Below are positions 50,477 through 59,314 of a stretch of 64,000 nt of DNA, in pieces; the first letter of the stretch is position 1; every line of letters begins with the position of its first letter. Where the stretch lies: the NCBI GenBank assembly GCA_021732845.1, contig JAKFUF010000051.1, positions 1-64,000 on the forward strand, written 5' to 3'. Below the pieces are notes generated by a model. That model was not told the DNA's origin and did not search any database. It was given only the letters and a program-made list of their open reading frames with translations. The position numbers and the translations under genes were made by a program. The stretch is from Planctomycetaceae bacterium (GTDB taxonomy: Bacteria; Planctomycetota; Planctomycetia; Planctomycetales; Planctomycetaceae).

Positions 50477-53197
50477 ATGAAAGTTCACGTTTTCGGACTC
50501 TGTGCGTTGTTGATGGTGGTCGGAATCGGGAGCGGCGGCATCTCCGCCTGCCATGGTGAAGATCTTCCCCGGGTGGCTGTCGTGGGCCACTGCGGCCTGA
50601 TCAGGCATGCGCCCGAGAACACGCTGGCGGCGTTTTGGGCCTGCGTGAACCTGAGGGTGGGTTTTGAACTTGATGTGCGGAAGTCACGTGAAGGCGAGTT
50701 GGTCTGCCTGCATGACGAGACAGTCGACCGCACGACGGACGGCCGCGGTGCTGTTGAGGATCGCTCACTGCCAGATCTCTTGGGGCTCGACGCCGGAGCG
50801 AAGTTTTCCCCGGCGTTTTGTGGTGAACGGATCCCGCGTTTGAAGTCTGCGTTTCAACTCCTCGGCAAACCCGACAGTGAGCGAGGAACCCCGACAGCGG
50901 ATGAGGAAGGTGGCGCAGCCACCCATCCGCGCCAGGGGTTCCGCAGCGAGCAAAAACTTACCAGTGAGCGAGGAACCCCGACAGCGGATAAAGAAGGGGG
51001 CGCAAGCCACCCATCCGCGCCAGGGGTTCCGCAGCGAGCAGAACTTTCCAGTGCCGGAGTGCTGGTTGCCGTCGACCTGAAGGCCGCAGGCATTGAAGCC
51101 GACGTTGTGGCCGTGGCTCAGCAGCAAGATTGTCTGCACCAATTGTTGTTCATCGGCAATGCCATTGGTGATGCCAAGGTGCGCGAGCAGTTGCGCAAAG
51201 CCGACCCGAAAGCTCACGTGGCTTGCCTGGCCAACACCTCCAGCGACCTGGCCGCGGCAATCGCCGACCGAAATTCAGACTGGGTCTATCTGCGCTTCAT
51301 CCCTCAACCGGATGAAGTGGAGCATTCGCACAAGGCAGGCAAGCGGGTCTTTATCGCCGGCCCCACCGTCGCGGGGTTGGAACGTGAGGCCTGGAAACGT
51401 GCCCTGGCGGCGGGGACGGACGGAATCTTGACAGACTATCCTCTTGAACTCGCGGCGGAAGTCCGCCTGCTTGCCAACCCTCAAACAGAGTCAAAGTCCA
51501 TGGATCAACTCTTGGAGAATCTGGTCGCCCGCTTTCTGGATCAATATCCCGGTCTGTCGCCGGTGGCGGCCACGGCCATGGGAGACCACCGTCTGGACGC
51601 TGAACTCGACGAGATCAGCGATGCGGCACGCAACCGCGAACGGGAATTTTTTCACCGCTATCTGGCCGAACTCGCCAAGATCGACCGCGCCAAACTCACC
51701 GCCCAGAACCAGGTCGACTGGCTTGTGCTGTCGCATCATTTGCAGAGCGAACTTTGGAGCCGCGACAAGCTTCAGGAATGGGCCTGGAATCCAGTGCAAT
51801 ACAGCCAACTGGGTGGTGGCGCAGTCTACAGCCTGATGCAGCGTGAGTTCGCGCCGGTTGAGCAACGCCTCCAAAGTGTCGCCGCGCGGCTGGAAAAATT
51901 CCCGCGACTGTATCAACAGATCCGCCAGACGCTCGTCCCGCAGCGCGTCCCTTTGGTCCATGCTGAGACGGCGTCCAAGCAAAACCGTGGCGTGTTGAGC
52001 ATCATCGACAACATGGTGAAGCCCCACTTGGACAAATTGAACGCGGGCCAGCGGGAGCGATTGCTGGCGGCGATCGCCACCGCCACGAAAACCGTGGAGG
52101 AGCACCAACAGTGGCTCGACAAGGAACTGCTGCCAAAGGCGGGTGGAAACTTCCGCATCGGGCCGGCATTGTTTGATGAGAAGCTGGCTTTCACGCTCGG
52201 CACGGACCTGGGCCGCAGCGAAATTCGTGCTCGCGCCGAGTCCGAACTGCGCCGCGTGCGCAGCGAAATGTATGGGCTCGCCCGGGGGCTGTTGGCCGGC
52301 CGGCTGCCGGCTGCTGAACTCCCCGAGGATCCCACACCCGAACAACAGCAGAAAGCCATCGAAGCCGCCCTCCGGCTGGCATCGGCAGAGGTGCCGCCGC
52401 GCGACGGCGTCGTGGCTGCGGCCGAGAACTCGATGAAGATCACCACCGACTTTGTCCGATCCCACGATTTGGCAACGATTCCGCCAGATCCTCTGGACAT
52501 CATTGTGATGCCCGAATTTCAGCGGGGAGTCTCGGTGGCGTATTGCGATTCGCCCGGTCCGCTGGAAGTGGGGCAGAAGACGTTCTATGCCGTCGCCCCG
52601 CTGCCCGCCGATTGGACCGACACGCAGTGCGACTCCTTCCTGCGGGAATACAACATCCGCTCGATTCACAACCTGACCGTTCACGAAGCGATGCCTGGCC
52701 ACTTCCTGCAGATCGCCCAGGCCAATCGGAGCCCAAACCGGTTGCGTTCGGTGTTGTCGTCTGGAGTGTTTGTCGAGGGGTGGGCCTGCTACACCGAGCA
52801 GATGATGTCGGAGGAGGGGTTTCTGGACCGCGATCCGCTGATGCGGTTGGTGACGCTGAAGTGGTATCTGCGAACGATTGCCAATGTCATCCTCGACCAG
52901 TCACTGCATGTGGACGGCATCGGCCGCGAGGATGCCATGCGGCTGATGATGCGGGACACCTTTCAGGAAGAGCGAGAAGCGGCGGGCAAGTGGACACGGG
53001 CGCAACTCACCTCAGCCCAGCTCTCCACGTACTTTGTCGGATTTCAAGAACACCATGACCTCCGGGAGGCCGCCAAGGCCGCCTGGGGGAAGGACTTTTC
53101 ACTGAAGCGCTATCACGATGGTGTCGTCTCGTTTGGCTCTCCCCCGACACGTTTCGTTCGGGCACTGCTGCTGAAGGAGCCGCTGCCGAAAAAGTGA
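50477..53197 (+). CDS. Fusion of glycerophosphodiesterase-like (GDPD) and DUF885 metallopeptidase-like domains
   Basis: The 906-residue product has a lipoprotein-type leader (ending GISAC, Cys25). The GDPD domain (about 32-330) has GHCGLIRHAPENT, ELDVRKS, CLHDETVDRTTDGRG and DGILTDYP. The usual HRG motif reads HCG (Cys39 for Arg), so activity may be altered. Residues 133-191 come from a tandem 87-nt repeat. The DUF885 domain (about 340-900) has the metal motif HEAMPGH (His736, Glu737, His742) and EGWACYTEQ with Glu767. ATG 50477 follows GGAAAAG. Phosphodiester hydrolysis and peptidase activity are inferred from the families. An alkaline phosphatase gene follows. Confidence 0.88.
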   Translation: MKVHVFGLCALLMVVGIGSGGISACHGEDLPRVAVVGHCGLIRHAPENTLAAFWACVNLRVGFELDVRKSREGELVCLHDETVDRTTDGRGAVEDRSLPDLLGLDAGAKFSPAFCGERIPRLKSAFQLLGKPDSERGTPTADEEGGAATHPRQGFRSEQKLTSERGTPTADKEGGASHPSAPGVPQRAELSSAGVLVAVDLKAAGIEADVVAVAQQQDCLHQLLFIGNAIGDAKVREQLRKADPKAHVACLANTSSDLAAAIADRNSDWVYLRFIPQPDEVEHSHKAGKRVFIAGPTVAGLEREAWKRALAAGTDGILTDYPLELAAEVRLLANPQTESKSMDQLLENLVARFLDQYPGLSPVAATAMGDHRLDAELDEISDAARNREREFFHRYLAELAKIDRAKLTAQNQVDWLVLSHHLQSELWSRDKLQEWAWNPVQYSQLGGGAVYSLMQREFAPVEQRLQSVAARLEKFPRLYQQIRQTLVPQRVPLVHAETASKQNRGVLSIIDNMVKPHLDKLNAGQRERLLAAIATATKTVEEHQQWLDKELLPKAGGNFRIGPALFDEKLAFTLGTDLGRSEIRARAESELRRVRSEMYGLARGLLAGRLPAAELPEDPTPEQQQKAIEAALRLASAEVPPRDGVVAAAENSMKITTDFVRSHDLATIPPDPLDIIVMPEFQRGVSVAYCDSPGPLEVGQKTFYAVAPLPADWTDTQCDSFLREYNIRSIHNLTVHEAMPGHFLQIAQANRSPNRLRSVLSSGVFVEGWACYTEQMMSEEGFLDRDPLMRLVTLKWYLRTIANVILDQSLHVDGIGREDAMRLMMRDTFQEEREAAGKWTRAQLTSAQLSTYFVGFQEHHDLREAAKAAWGKDFSLKRYHDGVVSFGSPPTRFVRALLLKEPLPKK
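50875..51048 (+). repeat. In-frame tandem duplication of an 87-nt palindromic unit
   Basis: Two copies (50875-50961, 50962-51048), nearly identical, each starting CAGTG. The next bases after copy 2 are again CAGTG (51049). Inside each copy GAGGAACCCC and GGGGTTCCGC, and GCGGATGA/CCATCCGC, form imperfect stems. Each copy is 29 codons and keeps the frame. No similar unit was seen elsewhere in the window. It looks like insertion then duplication of a small palindromic element. Confidence 0.85.
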
Positions 53198-53517
53198 AGG
53201 GGCGCTTGGTACGGACAGTGTGCGGGCTGATTGGTGGAGCAAACTCCAGCCATGGCGGACGCCGAGAATGCAGACGTATGCTCTGAGCGCGTCGTGATTT
53301 TTTGAACAGAAGGAAACGAAGGAAATGGCGGTGGATGAGGGCGGTTGCAAACAGCTCGACTCCGGTTGGCGAGCGTGAGGGGCGAGCGGATGAGCTGCGC
53401 CAACCACGAGCCGCCCGGACTCGCAGTGGCCGCCGTGGGGGAGTATCCTTTCCCCTTGGTGCAGTGCTGCAGTACCAAGGATGACTTCCTGGGATTTTGC
53501 GTCAGAGGTTTTCACGA
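53198..53517. other. Spacer between GDPD-DUF885 and alkaline phosphatase
   Basis: 320 nt without a gene. It contains a lone GAACAG...ACGAAGGAAA arm (53304-53325) and nothing else that stands out. The two genes are probably not tightly co-transcribed. Confidence 0.45.
53304..53325 (+). repeat. Single arm of the ACGAAGG repeat family
   Basis: GAACAGAAG followed by GAAACGAAGGAAA matches the arms at 22189-22338. No inverted partner was found within 200 nt. Confidence 0.6.
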
Positions 53518-55248
53518 ATGGTTTGCGTGATTCAAGGTTCAGGAGTTCGCGGCATCTGCCGGTGCGTCGGCATGATCATTGGTCTGGGCCTCATGGCGGT
53601 GGCTCAGCCCCAAGCTGCGCGAGCGGCTGATCCGTTGCGCGATTTCCAGGCCGCAGCCATCCTCGCTGGCAAATCCGAGGTCGCCCATTGGGGCGTGGAT
53701 CCCTCGAATTATGTGCTGTGGGGGACCCACTCCAACCGGCTGATCCCGGTCTACACCTTTGGCACGCTCGGTGCCGGTCCGGGCATCGACCTCACCAGCT
53801 ACACCGGTGAAAACAGTCCCTACCGCCAGGAAGGCAAGCTGCGACGGATTTATGGGTATCTGCCAACCCATTCCGTCTCACCGACGGCGGAGTATCTCGA
53901 TCAAACGAACATTTATGACCTTCAGTTGGCGGGAGTTGCCGCAGGCAAGAAACACATCTTTCTGGTGATCTTCGACGGCATGGACTGGAACACCACCCAG
54001 GCCGCCGCCATCTACAATACGAAAAGCGTGGCTTATCGCGAGGGCCGTGGGCGGGGCACGCATTTCCAGGAATACACCGCCGCTGGCACCACGCAATACG
54101 GCTATATGGTCACCAGCCCGCACAATGAGGGGACGGAGGTCGACGTCGACACGCAGTCTGTCAAGAACGTCGGCGGCACCATCCTCGGAGGTTACGATTC
54201 GACGCGCGGCGGACCAAACCCCTGGACGCCCGCTCCGGATCTGCCCTACCTGATCAGCCTCCCCACGGATGCCCCCGTGCGGCATGCCTACACCGACTCG
54301 TCCAGTTCGGCTGTCAGCATGACCGCCGGCATCAAGACCTACAACAATGTGGTGAACCGCGATGCCGCCGGCAACAAGGTGCCCACGATCGCCCACCGGC
54401 TGCAGCAGGAGGGTTACGCGGTGGGGGTGGTGACCAGCGTGCCGATCAGCCACGCCACGCCGGCAGCAGCCTACTCGCACAATGTGGACCGCGACGACTA
54501 TCAAGACCTGTCGCGCGACCTGCTGGGGCTGCCCTCGATCAGCCATCCCGAGAAACCGCTCCTGGGAATGGATGTGGTGATCGGTGCCGGAGCGGGAGTC
54601 AGCCTCAAAATCGACAAGGGACAGGGTAAGAATTTCGTCCCAGGCAACCGTTACCTGACGCGGATCATGGAGCAGGCGATCGATGTGAGCCACGGCGGAC
54701 CGTACATTGTTGCCAGACGGACTGCGGGCGTCGTGGGCAGCGAACGCCTGCGGCAGGCGGCCGAAGAGGCGGCGGCCACGGGCAAACGGCTGTTTGGGTT
54801 TTATGGCGCGGGTGACGGCCATGGCAACTTCAGTGGCAACCTGCCGATGCAGACGGCCGATGGCGATTACCAACCGGCACCCGGCCGGACGAAGGAAGCC
54901 ACGGTCTATAGTCCAGAGGATCTCAAGGAAAACCCGACACTGGCCCAGATGACGACGGCGGCCCTCACCGTGCTCGCCAAGAGGAATGAGAAGGGCTTCT
55001 GGCTGATGATGGAGGCGGGTGATGTCGACTGGGCCAATCACGACAACAATCTCGACACCTCCATCGGCGCGGTCAACAGCGGCGATGCCGCCGTCCGGGT
55101 GATCACCGACTGGGTCGAGAAGAACAGCAACTGGAAGGATTCACTGCTGATCGTCACCGCCGATCACGGCCATTATCTGGTGCTCGAAAAGCCCGAGATG
55201 CTGGCCGCCACGGCCGCCACGGCAGTGGCGGAGAAGGGCGGCAAGTAA
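53518..55248 (+). CDS. Alkaline phosphatase, secreted
   Basis: From ATG 53518 (AGAGG upstream) the 576-residue product has an N-terminal leader ending near RAA and an alkaline-phosphatase-superfamily core: FLVIFDGMDW (metal Asp), the nucleophile motif YTDSSSSAVSMTAG with Ser261 after Asp260, DVDWANHDNN (metal ligands) and ADHGHY near the end. A short in-frame extension to TTG 53497 is possible. It hydrolyses phosphomonoesters outside the cytoplasm. Its position after the GDPD-DUF885 gene suggests a pair that releases phosphate from glycerophosphodiesters. No PhoB box was recognised. Confidence 0.92.
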   Translation: MVCVIQGSGVRGICRCVGMIIGLGLMAVAQPQAARAADPLRDFQAAAILAGKSEVAHWGVDPSNYVLWGTHSNRLIPVYTFGTLGAGPGIDLTSYTGENSPYRQEGKLRRIYGYLPTHSVSPTAEYLDQTNIYDLQLAGVAAGKKHIFLVIFDGMDWNTTQAAAIYNTKSVAYREGRGRGTHFQEYTAAGTTQYGYMVTSPHNEGTEVDVDTQSVKNVGGTILGGYDSTRGGPNPWTPAPDLPYLISLPTDAPVRHAYTDSSSSAVSMTAGIKTYNNVVNRDAAGNKVPTIAHRLQQEGYAVGVVTSVPISHATPAAAYSHNVDRDDYQDLSRDLLGLPSISHPEKPLLGMDVVIGAGAGVSLKIDKGQGKNFVPGNRYLTRIMEQAIDVSHGGPYIVARRTAGVVGSERLRQAAEEAAATGKRLFGFYGAGDGHGNFSGNLPMQTADGDYQPAPGRTKEATVYSPEDLKENPTLAQMTTAALTVLAKRNEKGFWLMMEAGDVDWANHDNNLDTSIGAVNSGDAAVRVITDWVEKNSNWKDSLLIVTADHGHYLVLEKPEMLAATAATAVAEKGGK

Positions 55249-55487
55249 GCACGGCGCTGCGAGGTTTAGGCGGGTTTAGGCGTGCAGTTTGAAGAAAAAA
55301 TGGGATGTCGCGGCCCAGCGTCTGTACGATTTCACGGATGCCCAGCAAGCAGTCACCCGATTGAACGATGCCGTTCGGCAACATTGCGGGTGGACTAAAG
55401 GTTGGACTGATTCGCGGTTCGACCTTTCGTGCTTATTCCATACTCCTATGGAATGAGCCAGCGAGATTCCGGTCACTTCGTTCTCTT

Positions 55488-55707
55488 AACCACGAAAGGC
55501 ACGAAAAGCACGAAACTGTGTGCAGGACCACCGATGTTTGGCCGCGCCGATTCATATCGGCCGCGGATTTGCGAATCGATGACTGTGTGATTCAAAAGCG
55601 GTCATACGGAACGAAAAGAGAAACGACGAATGGATCGCATCACCCGCAATGCGAAACGGTTTGATGATTCGTAAAATTCGAAAGATTCGTGCGAATTCGT
55701 GGTTCAA
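55488..55707. repeat. Inverted-repeat pair of the ACGAA family
   Basis: The left arm (55488-55516) has three CACGAA units of 9 nt. The right region (about 55667-55707) holds several ATTCGT units and ends in CGTGGTTCA, the reverse complement of the GAACCACG arm start. The gap is about 150-170 nt, longer than in the related elements. Confidence 0.65.
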
Positions 55708-55983
55708 TGTCTGACCATCCGGGCCAGGCACCGTGTCGCCGAACCAGCAGACATGACAAGCAACTTCGGCGCTTGTCCTTGGCTGGGTTCGCGACTGACA
55801 ATGCTGGGAAATGTCACAGCTTGTTCCCGCGTTCCCAAGCAGATGAGTTTCGCATCGGGCTCAGGAATCTTCCCTCGAACTTACGGCATCCGTGGTTCGG
55901 CATGAGCCGCGCCTCCACCAGCCGGCCCAAGCTGCCCAAATATTCTTCAGACAAATCGCTTGCCATCTCCGCCCAACCGTATT

Positions 55984-55999
55984 ACTGTGTCGACACAGT
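55984..55999. repeat. 16-nt perfect palindrome
   Basis: ACTGTGTCGACACAGT is self-complementary. A palindrome of this length is expected about once by chance in a window of this size, so it is noted only as a possible operator. Confidence 0.35.
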
Positions 56000-56310
56000 G
56001 ACTCGCAAGGAGCGGTCATGCAAATCCAGCTTTCAGCCAGTGGCGTTTGGCTCCGCCGATGGCAGGGTACTCACTGAGGCCCTGGTGGCTCCGTGAAAAT
56101 GTGTCGATTGTTACAAATGCCGGAATTCGAAATCTCCGTTTGATCCGCATCTGCAGAAGCCGCGTTGTGGATTGGTGCATGGTCAACGGCGAGTTCCGCT
56201 CCGGTCGCGCCGTGGTTCATTGAGTTCCTGAAACCAAGCTGTCTGAAATCAGGTACTGCTGGATGCACCTGAAGGATTCGGCTGCCTCCAGACACGGCTT
56301 CTACATAACA

Positions 56311-56368
56311 TTGCGTGATTCCGGGACACCTGTCGCGGATCCGCTGGCGGCGTCCCGGAATCACGCAA
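56311..56368 (+). repeat. 17-bp perfect hairpin in the leader of the DUF6263-like gene
   Basis: TTGCGTGATTCCGGGAC (56311-56327) is the exact reverse complement of 56352-56368, separated by 24 nt that can also pair partly (CGCGGATCCG). It ends 42 nt before ATG 56411. No U-run follows, so it may be a 5' leader structure or a small mobile palindrome rather than a terminator. Confidence 0.8.
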
Positions 56369-56410
56369 GGCATTGAGTCGATCTCCCACTTTCATTCTTC
56401 AGGGTGCATC

Positions 56411-57349
56411 ATGCGATTGAAAAGTCTCGTCACAGGGTTCGGGATGGCGCTGCTGGCGGCCCTGCCGCAGCCAGCCCAGGCCCAGGTCAAGCTGGAGCTG
56501 AAGCACAAGGAAGGTGCGAAGCAGGTTGTCGCCTCCGAGCAGAAGACCGAACAGAAGTTGACGCTGAAAGTGGGCAATGTCGACCAGGAACTCGACACGA
56601 AGTCGCAGAGCTTTGAGACGGCGACCACGACGACCGGGAAGCGGGCGGACGACGGGACGCTCCGAGTCGAACGCAAGGTCGACAAACTGCAGACCGAAGT
56701 CAGCCTGCCCGGCGGCATGTCACTGCAGTTCGATTCCGGCGACCCTGACAAGAAGCCAGACAATCCCGCCCTCGAACCCCTGGTCACTGTGCTGCGGGCC
56801 ACGTTCAAACATCCCGTGACCGTTGTGCTCAACAAGGACAATTCGATCAAGGCCGTCGAATTTCCCGAGGCGGCCACCGAAGGCCTCCCCGATGCCTTCA
56901 AATCACAATTTGATGGCGAGAAACGCAAGAAGGCGATGCAGGCAGAATTGGATTTCCTGCCTGGCAAAGAGGTCAAGGCGGGTGACACCTGGGAACGGAC
57001 TTCGGAAGCCGATATTGGCGGCAATCAGATCATGGGCTTTACCATCGCCTATGAGTACACCGGAACCGTGGAGAAAGACGGAAAGACTCTGCATCAGATC
57101 AAGGCCAAGGCCAAGGATGTCAAATACCGGGTCGAGGACAATGCGATGCTGCAGGCGCGTGATGTCGACCTGAAGATCGCCGACAGCGACATCTCGCTGC
57201 TGATCGATTTGGAAACTGGGTCGGTCGTCGAACGGTCGTCCAAGATGCACATCGACGGGAAGATGACGCTGATCATCAACAACATGGAATTTCCCGGCAA
57301 GCTGGACCTGAAAATCGAGTCCAAGGCGGTACTCCAGCCGCCGGCTTGA
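56411..57349 (+). CDS. Secreted DUF6263-like protein
   Basis: The 312-residue product has a signal peptide (residues 1-24, ending AQA). The mature part is Lys/Glu-rich with beta-strand patterns such as LKHKEGAKQVVASEQKTEQ and GKEVKAGDTWERTSEADIG. It resembles the DUF6263 family of secreted proteins with unknown role. ATG 56411 follows AGGGTG. The gene sits behind a 17-bp hairpin and is closed by a terminator at 57397, so it is a single unit. Confidence 0.72.
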   Translation: MRLKSLVTGFGMALLAALPQPAQAQVKLELKHKEGAKQVVASEQKTEQKLTLKVGNVDQELDTKSQSFETATTTTGKRADDGTLRVERKVDKLQTEVSLPGGMSLQFDSGDPDKKPDNPALEPLVTVLRATFKHPVTVVLNKDNSIKAVEFPEAATEGLPDAFKSQFDGEKRKKAMQAELDFLPGKEVKAGDTWERTSEADIGGNQIMGFTIAYEYTGTVEKDGKTLHQIKAKAKDVKYRVEDNAMLQARDVDLKIADSDISLLIDLETGSVVERSSKMHIDGKMTLIINNMEFPGKLDLKIESKAVLQPPA

Positions 57350-57396
57350 CCAGTCTTGTGGCTCGTCGTCGCAGCGTCATGATTCCTCAAAGCAAG

Positions 57397-57430
57397 ATCT
57401 CCCGTGGCCGGTGAGCCACGGGAGATTTTT
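57397..57430 (+). terminator. Rho-independent terminator after DUF6263-like gene
   Basis: ATCTCCCGTGGC (57397-57408) pairs perfectly with GCCACGGGAGAT (57415-57426) around a CGGTGA loop, followed by a T-run. Confidence 0.92.
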
Positions 57431-57833
57431 GCATTGTTGGAGGCGCGATGCCCCAACGTGCGTGGCTTGGCAAGGGGATCTGCACGCCACACAGTTCGAT
57501 GCCGAGCGGCGTACAGCGACAGTTCCGGTGTGCGGGAATCGCAGGGTCAGAAAGTGAACCACGAATCATCAACCGGCATGGCTTCGCAGGCGATGGAATC
57601 CTGCTCGTTGCCATTTGTGACATTCGTCGTATTCGTGAAAATTTGTGATTCTCCCTGTTCGTTGCCTAAATCCGGCCTTGGGCGAGCAGCTTGAAGCGTG
57701 CTTTTATTCTTTGTTCCGAAGCGCGGAAACTGGTGGGTGAAGAGGAGTGCCAATCCAAGTTCGACCTGCCTCCCGGCTTTTGGTACGATGGCCAGCGCGC
57801 TCCAACGGAACTCCAAACCCCCGAGGAACTGAC
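57431..57833. other. Spacer between terminator and third DUF1501 gene
   Basis: No gene is seen. It contains one degenerate inverted-repeat pair of the ACGAA family (57554-57652). The promoter of the DUF1501 gene presumably lies in the last 150 nt, but no clear boxes are visible. Confidence 0.45.
57554..57652. repeat. Degenerate two-armed ACGAA repeat
   Basis: GTGAACCACGAATC at 57554 and the ATTCGTCGTATTCGTG...GTGATTCTC segment at 57621-57652 form a partial inverted pair with ACGAAT-type units. It is weaker than the other members. Confidence 0.5.
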
Positions 57834-59261
57834 ATGACTCAGAGGCTTCACCGACGTGACGCGATGCTTCGGCTGGGAACGGCCGCCGGTGGAGCACTGA
57901 CACTTCCGCACCTGTTGGACAATGGACGAGCGGCGGCAGAATCGGGTTCTGCGGCATCCTCCAAATCGGCGAAGTCGTGCATTTTCCTGTTCATGTGGGG
58001 CGGGCAGCCTCAGCAGGACATGTGGGATCTCAAACCGGAAGCTCCGATGGGTGTCCGGAGCCACTTCCAGCCGATCGACACCGCCGTTCCAGGGATCGTT
58101 GTCAGCGATCAGATGCCGCAGATCGCCCGGCAGACCGACAAGCTGTCGATCATCCGCACGCTGAATCACGGAGCCACCGATCACGGAGTTTCGGTCTATC
58201 ACGCCCTGACGGGGCGGGCGATGTCTCCCCCGCGGACCTTTCCGGGGAATGCCCGCCGGCGGACGGACTTTCCGTCGATTGGCTCGATGTTTTCCTATCT
58301 GGGGGAAAAGACCGAGCTTCCCGCCAGTTTTTCCATCCCCCGCCCCATCGGACACGACGGCTTGCGGTATGCCGGAACCCATGCGGGGTTCCTGGGGTCG
58401 GCGCATGATTCGATGGAACTGGGGCAGGTCTACAATCATGTCGAGACCGGGCCGCGCGTCGATGCTGGCCAGTCCACGATTCCGCTGGCACTGCCAGACG
58501 ACATTTCACTCGCCCGCCTCCAGGCTCGCCGTGGTTTGCTGGGAGTGCTGGAGGCTCAGGACCGCGCCGTGCAAAAGAGCGCGGGCACCGGGGCCTACGC
58601 GGCGATGCATGACGAAGCCTACCGCCTGCTGAGTTCGCCGGCGGTCAAGGTGGCCCTCGACTTGGAGCAGGAATCGCCCGCGATGCGCGACCGTTACGGC
58701 CGCAATGAATATGGCGAGAGTTTTCTCACCGCGCGGCGGTTGATCGAAGCTGGCATCCGGCTCGTCAGCGTCAACTGGATGTTCATCACACCCAGAGCCA
58801 AGGTCTACAACGTCTGGGACGCACACGGCGGACTGAACGATCTGGAACGCGGCGAGACCGGCTATGGCATGCTGACGGCACACTATTGCCTGCCAGCGTT
58901 TGACCAGGCGTTTGCCGCACTTTTGGGCGACCTGACTGACCGCGGTCTGCTCGACGAAACCCTTGTGGCCTGCGTGGGCGAGTTCGGCCGGACACCAAAG
59001 ATCAACGGCGTCAATGGCCGCGACCACTGGCCGTTCTGCTACTCGGGCGTGCTCGCTGGCGGCGGTATTCGCGGGGGAACCACCTACGGGGCCAGCGACA
59101 AACAGGCGGCCTACGTCAAAGAGAATCCAGTGTCACCGGGCGACTATCTGGCCACCGTCTGCGAAGCCTGCGGACTCGACTCCAGCCGAGAGATTCACGA
59201 TCTTGAGGGTCGGCCGTTCTCGATCTGCGACGGCCAGCCGATCGCTGCGGTGCTGAGCTAA
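57834..59261 (+). CDS. DUF1501 family secreted protein
   Basis: The 475-residue product starts at ATG 57834 with GAGGA upstream. The twin-arginine-like leader is LHRRDAMLRLGTAAGGALTL. DUF1501 motifs include [41 protein letters not shown] and CVGEFGRTPKINGVNGRDHWP. A protein of unknown function follows, then the DUF1549/DUF1553 gene on the same strand, so this copy could be part of the common DUF1501 plus DUF1553 pair. Confidence 0.92.
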   Translation: MTQRLHRRDAMLRLGTAAGGALTLPHLLDNGRAAAESGSAASSKSAKSCIFLFMWGGQPQQDMWDLKPEAPMGVRSHFQPIDTAVPGIVVSDQMPQIARQTDKLSIIRTLNHGATDHGVSVYHALTGRAMSPPRTFPGNARRRTDFPSIGSMFSYLGEKTELPASFSIPRPIGHDGLRYAGTHAGFLGSAHDSMELGQVYNHVETGPRVDAGQSTIPLALPDDISLARLQARRGLLGVLEAQDRAVQKSAGTGAYAAMHDEAYRLLSSPAVKVALDLEQESPAMRDRYGRNEYGESFLTARRLIEAGIRLVSVNWMFITPRAKVYNVWDAHGGLNDLERGETGYGMLTAHYCLPAFDQAFAALLGDLTDRGLLDETLVACVGEFGRTPKINGVNGRDHWPFCYSGVLAGGGIRGGTTYGASDKQAAYVKENPVSPGDYLATVCEACGLDSSREIHDLEGRPFSICDGQPIAAVLS

Positions 59262-59314
59262 TTCAACGTTCAGGTGGCGAGCCGGATCGCTTTTGGTGGG
59301 ATGCCACATTCACC

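Larger units (their letters stand above)
55249..56410. other. Gene-poor, repeat-rich interval of about 1.16 kb
   Basis: No supported gene was found in this interval. It holds an inverted-repeat pair (55488-55707), a 16-nt palindrome (55984-55999), and a 17-bp perfect hairpin just before the next gene (56311-56368). Open frames here lack start signals and family content. A non-coding RNA cannot be excluded. Confidence 0.55.

Noticed and set aside
55984-55999. 16-nt palindrome as a significant operator
   Set aside because: About one such palindrome is expected by chance in 64 kb; kept only as a low-confidence feature.
55689-56096. Possible small gene in the repeat-rich interval
   Set aside because: It starts within a repeat arm and lacks a start signal and motifs.
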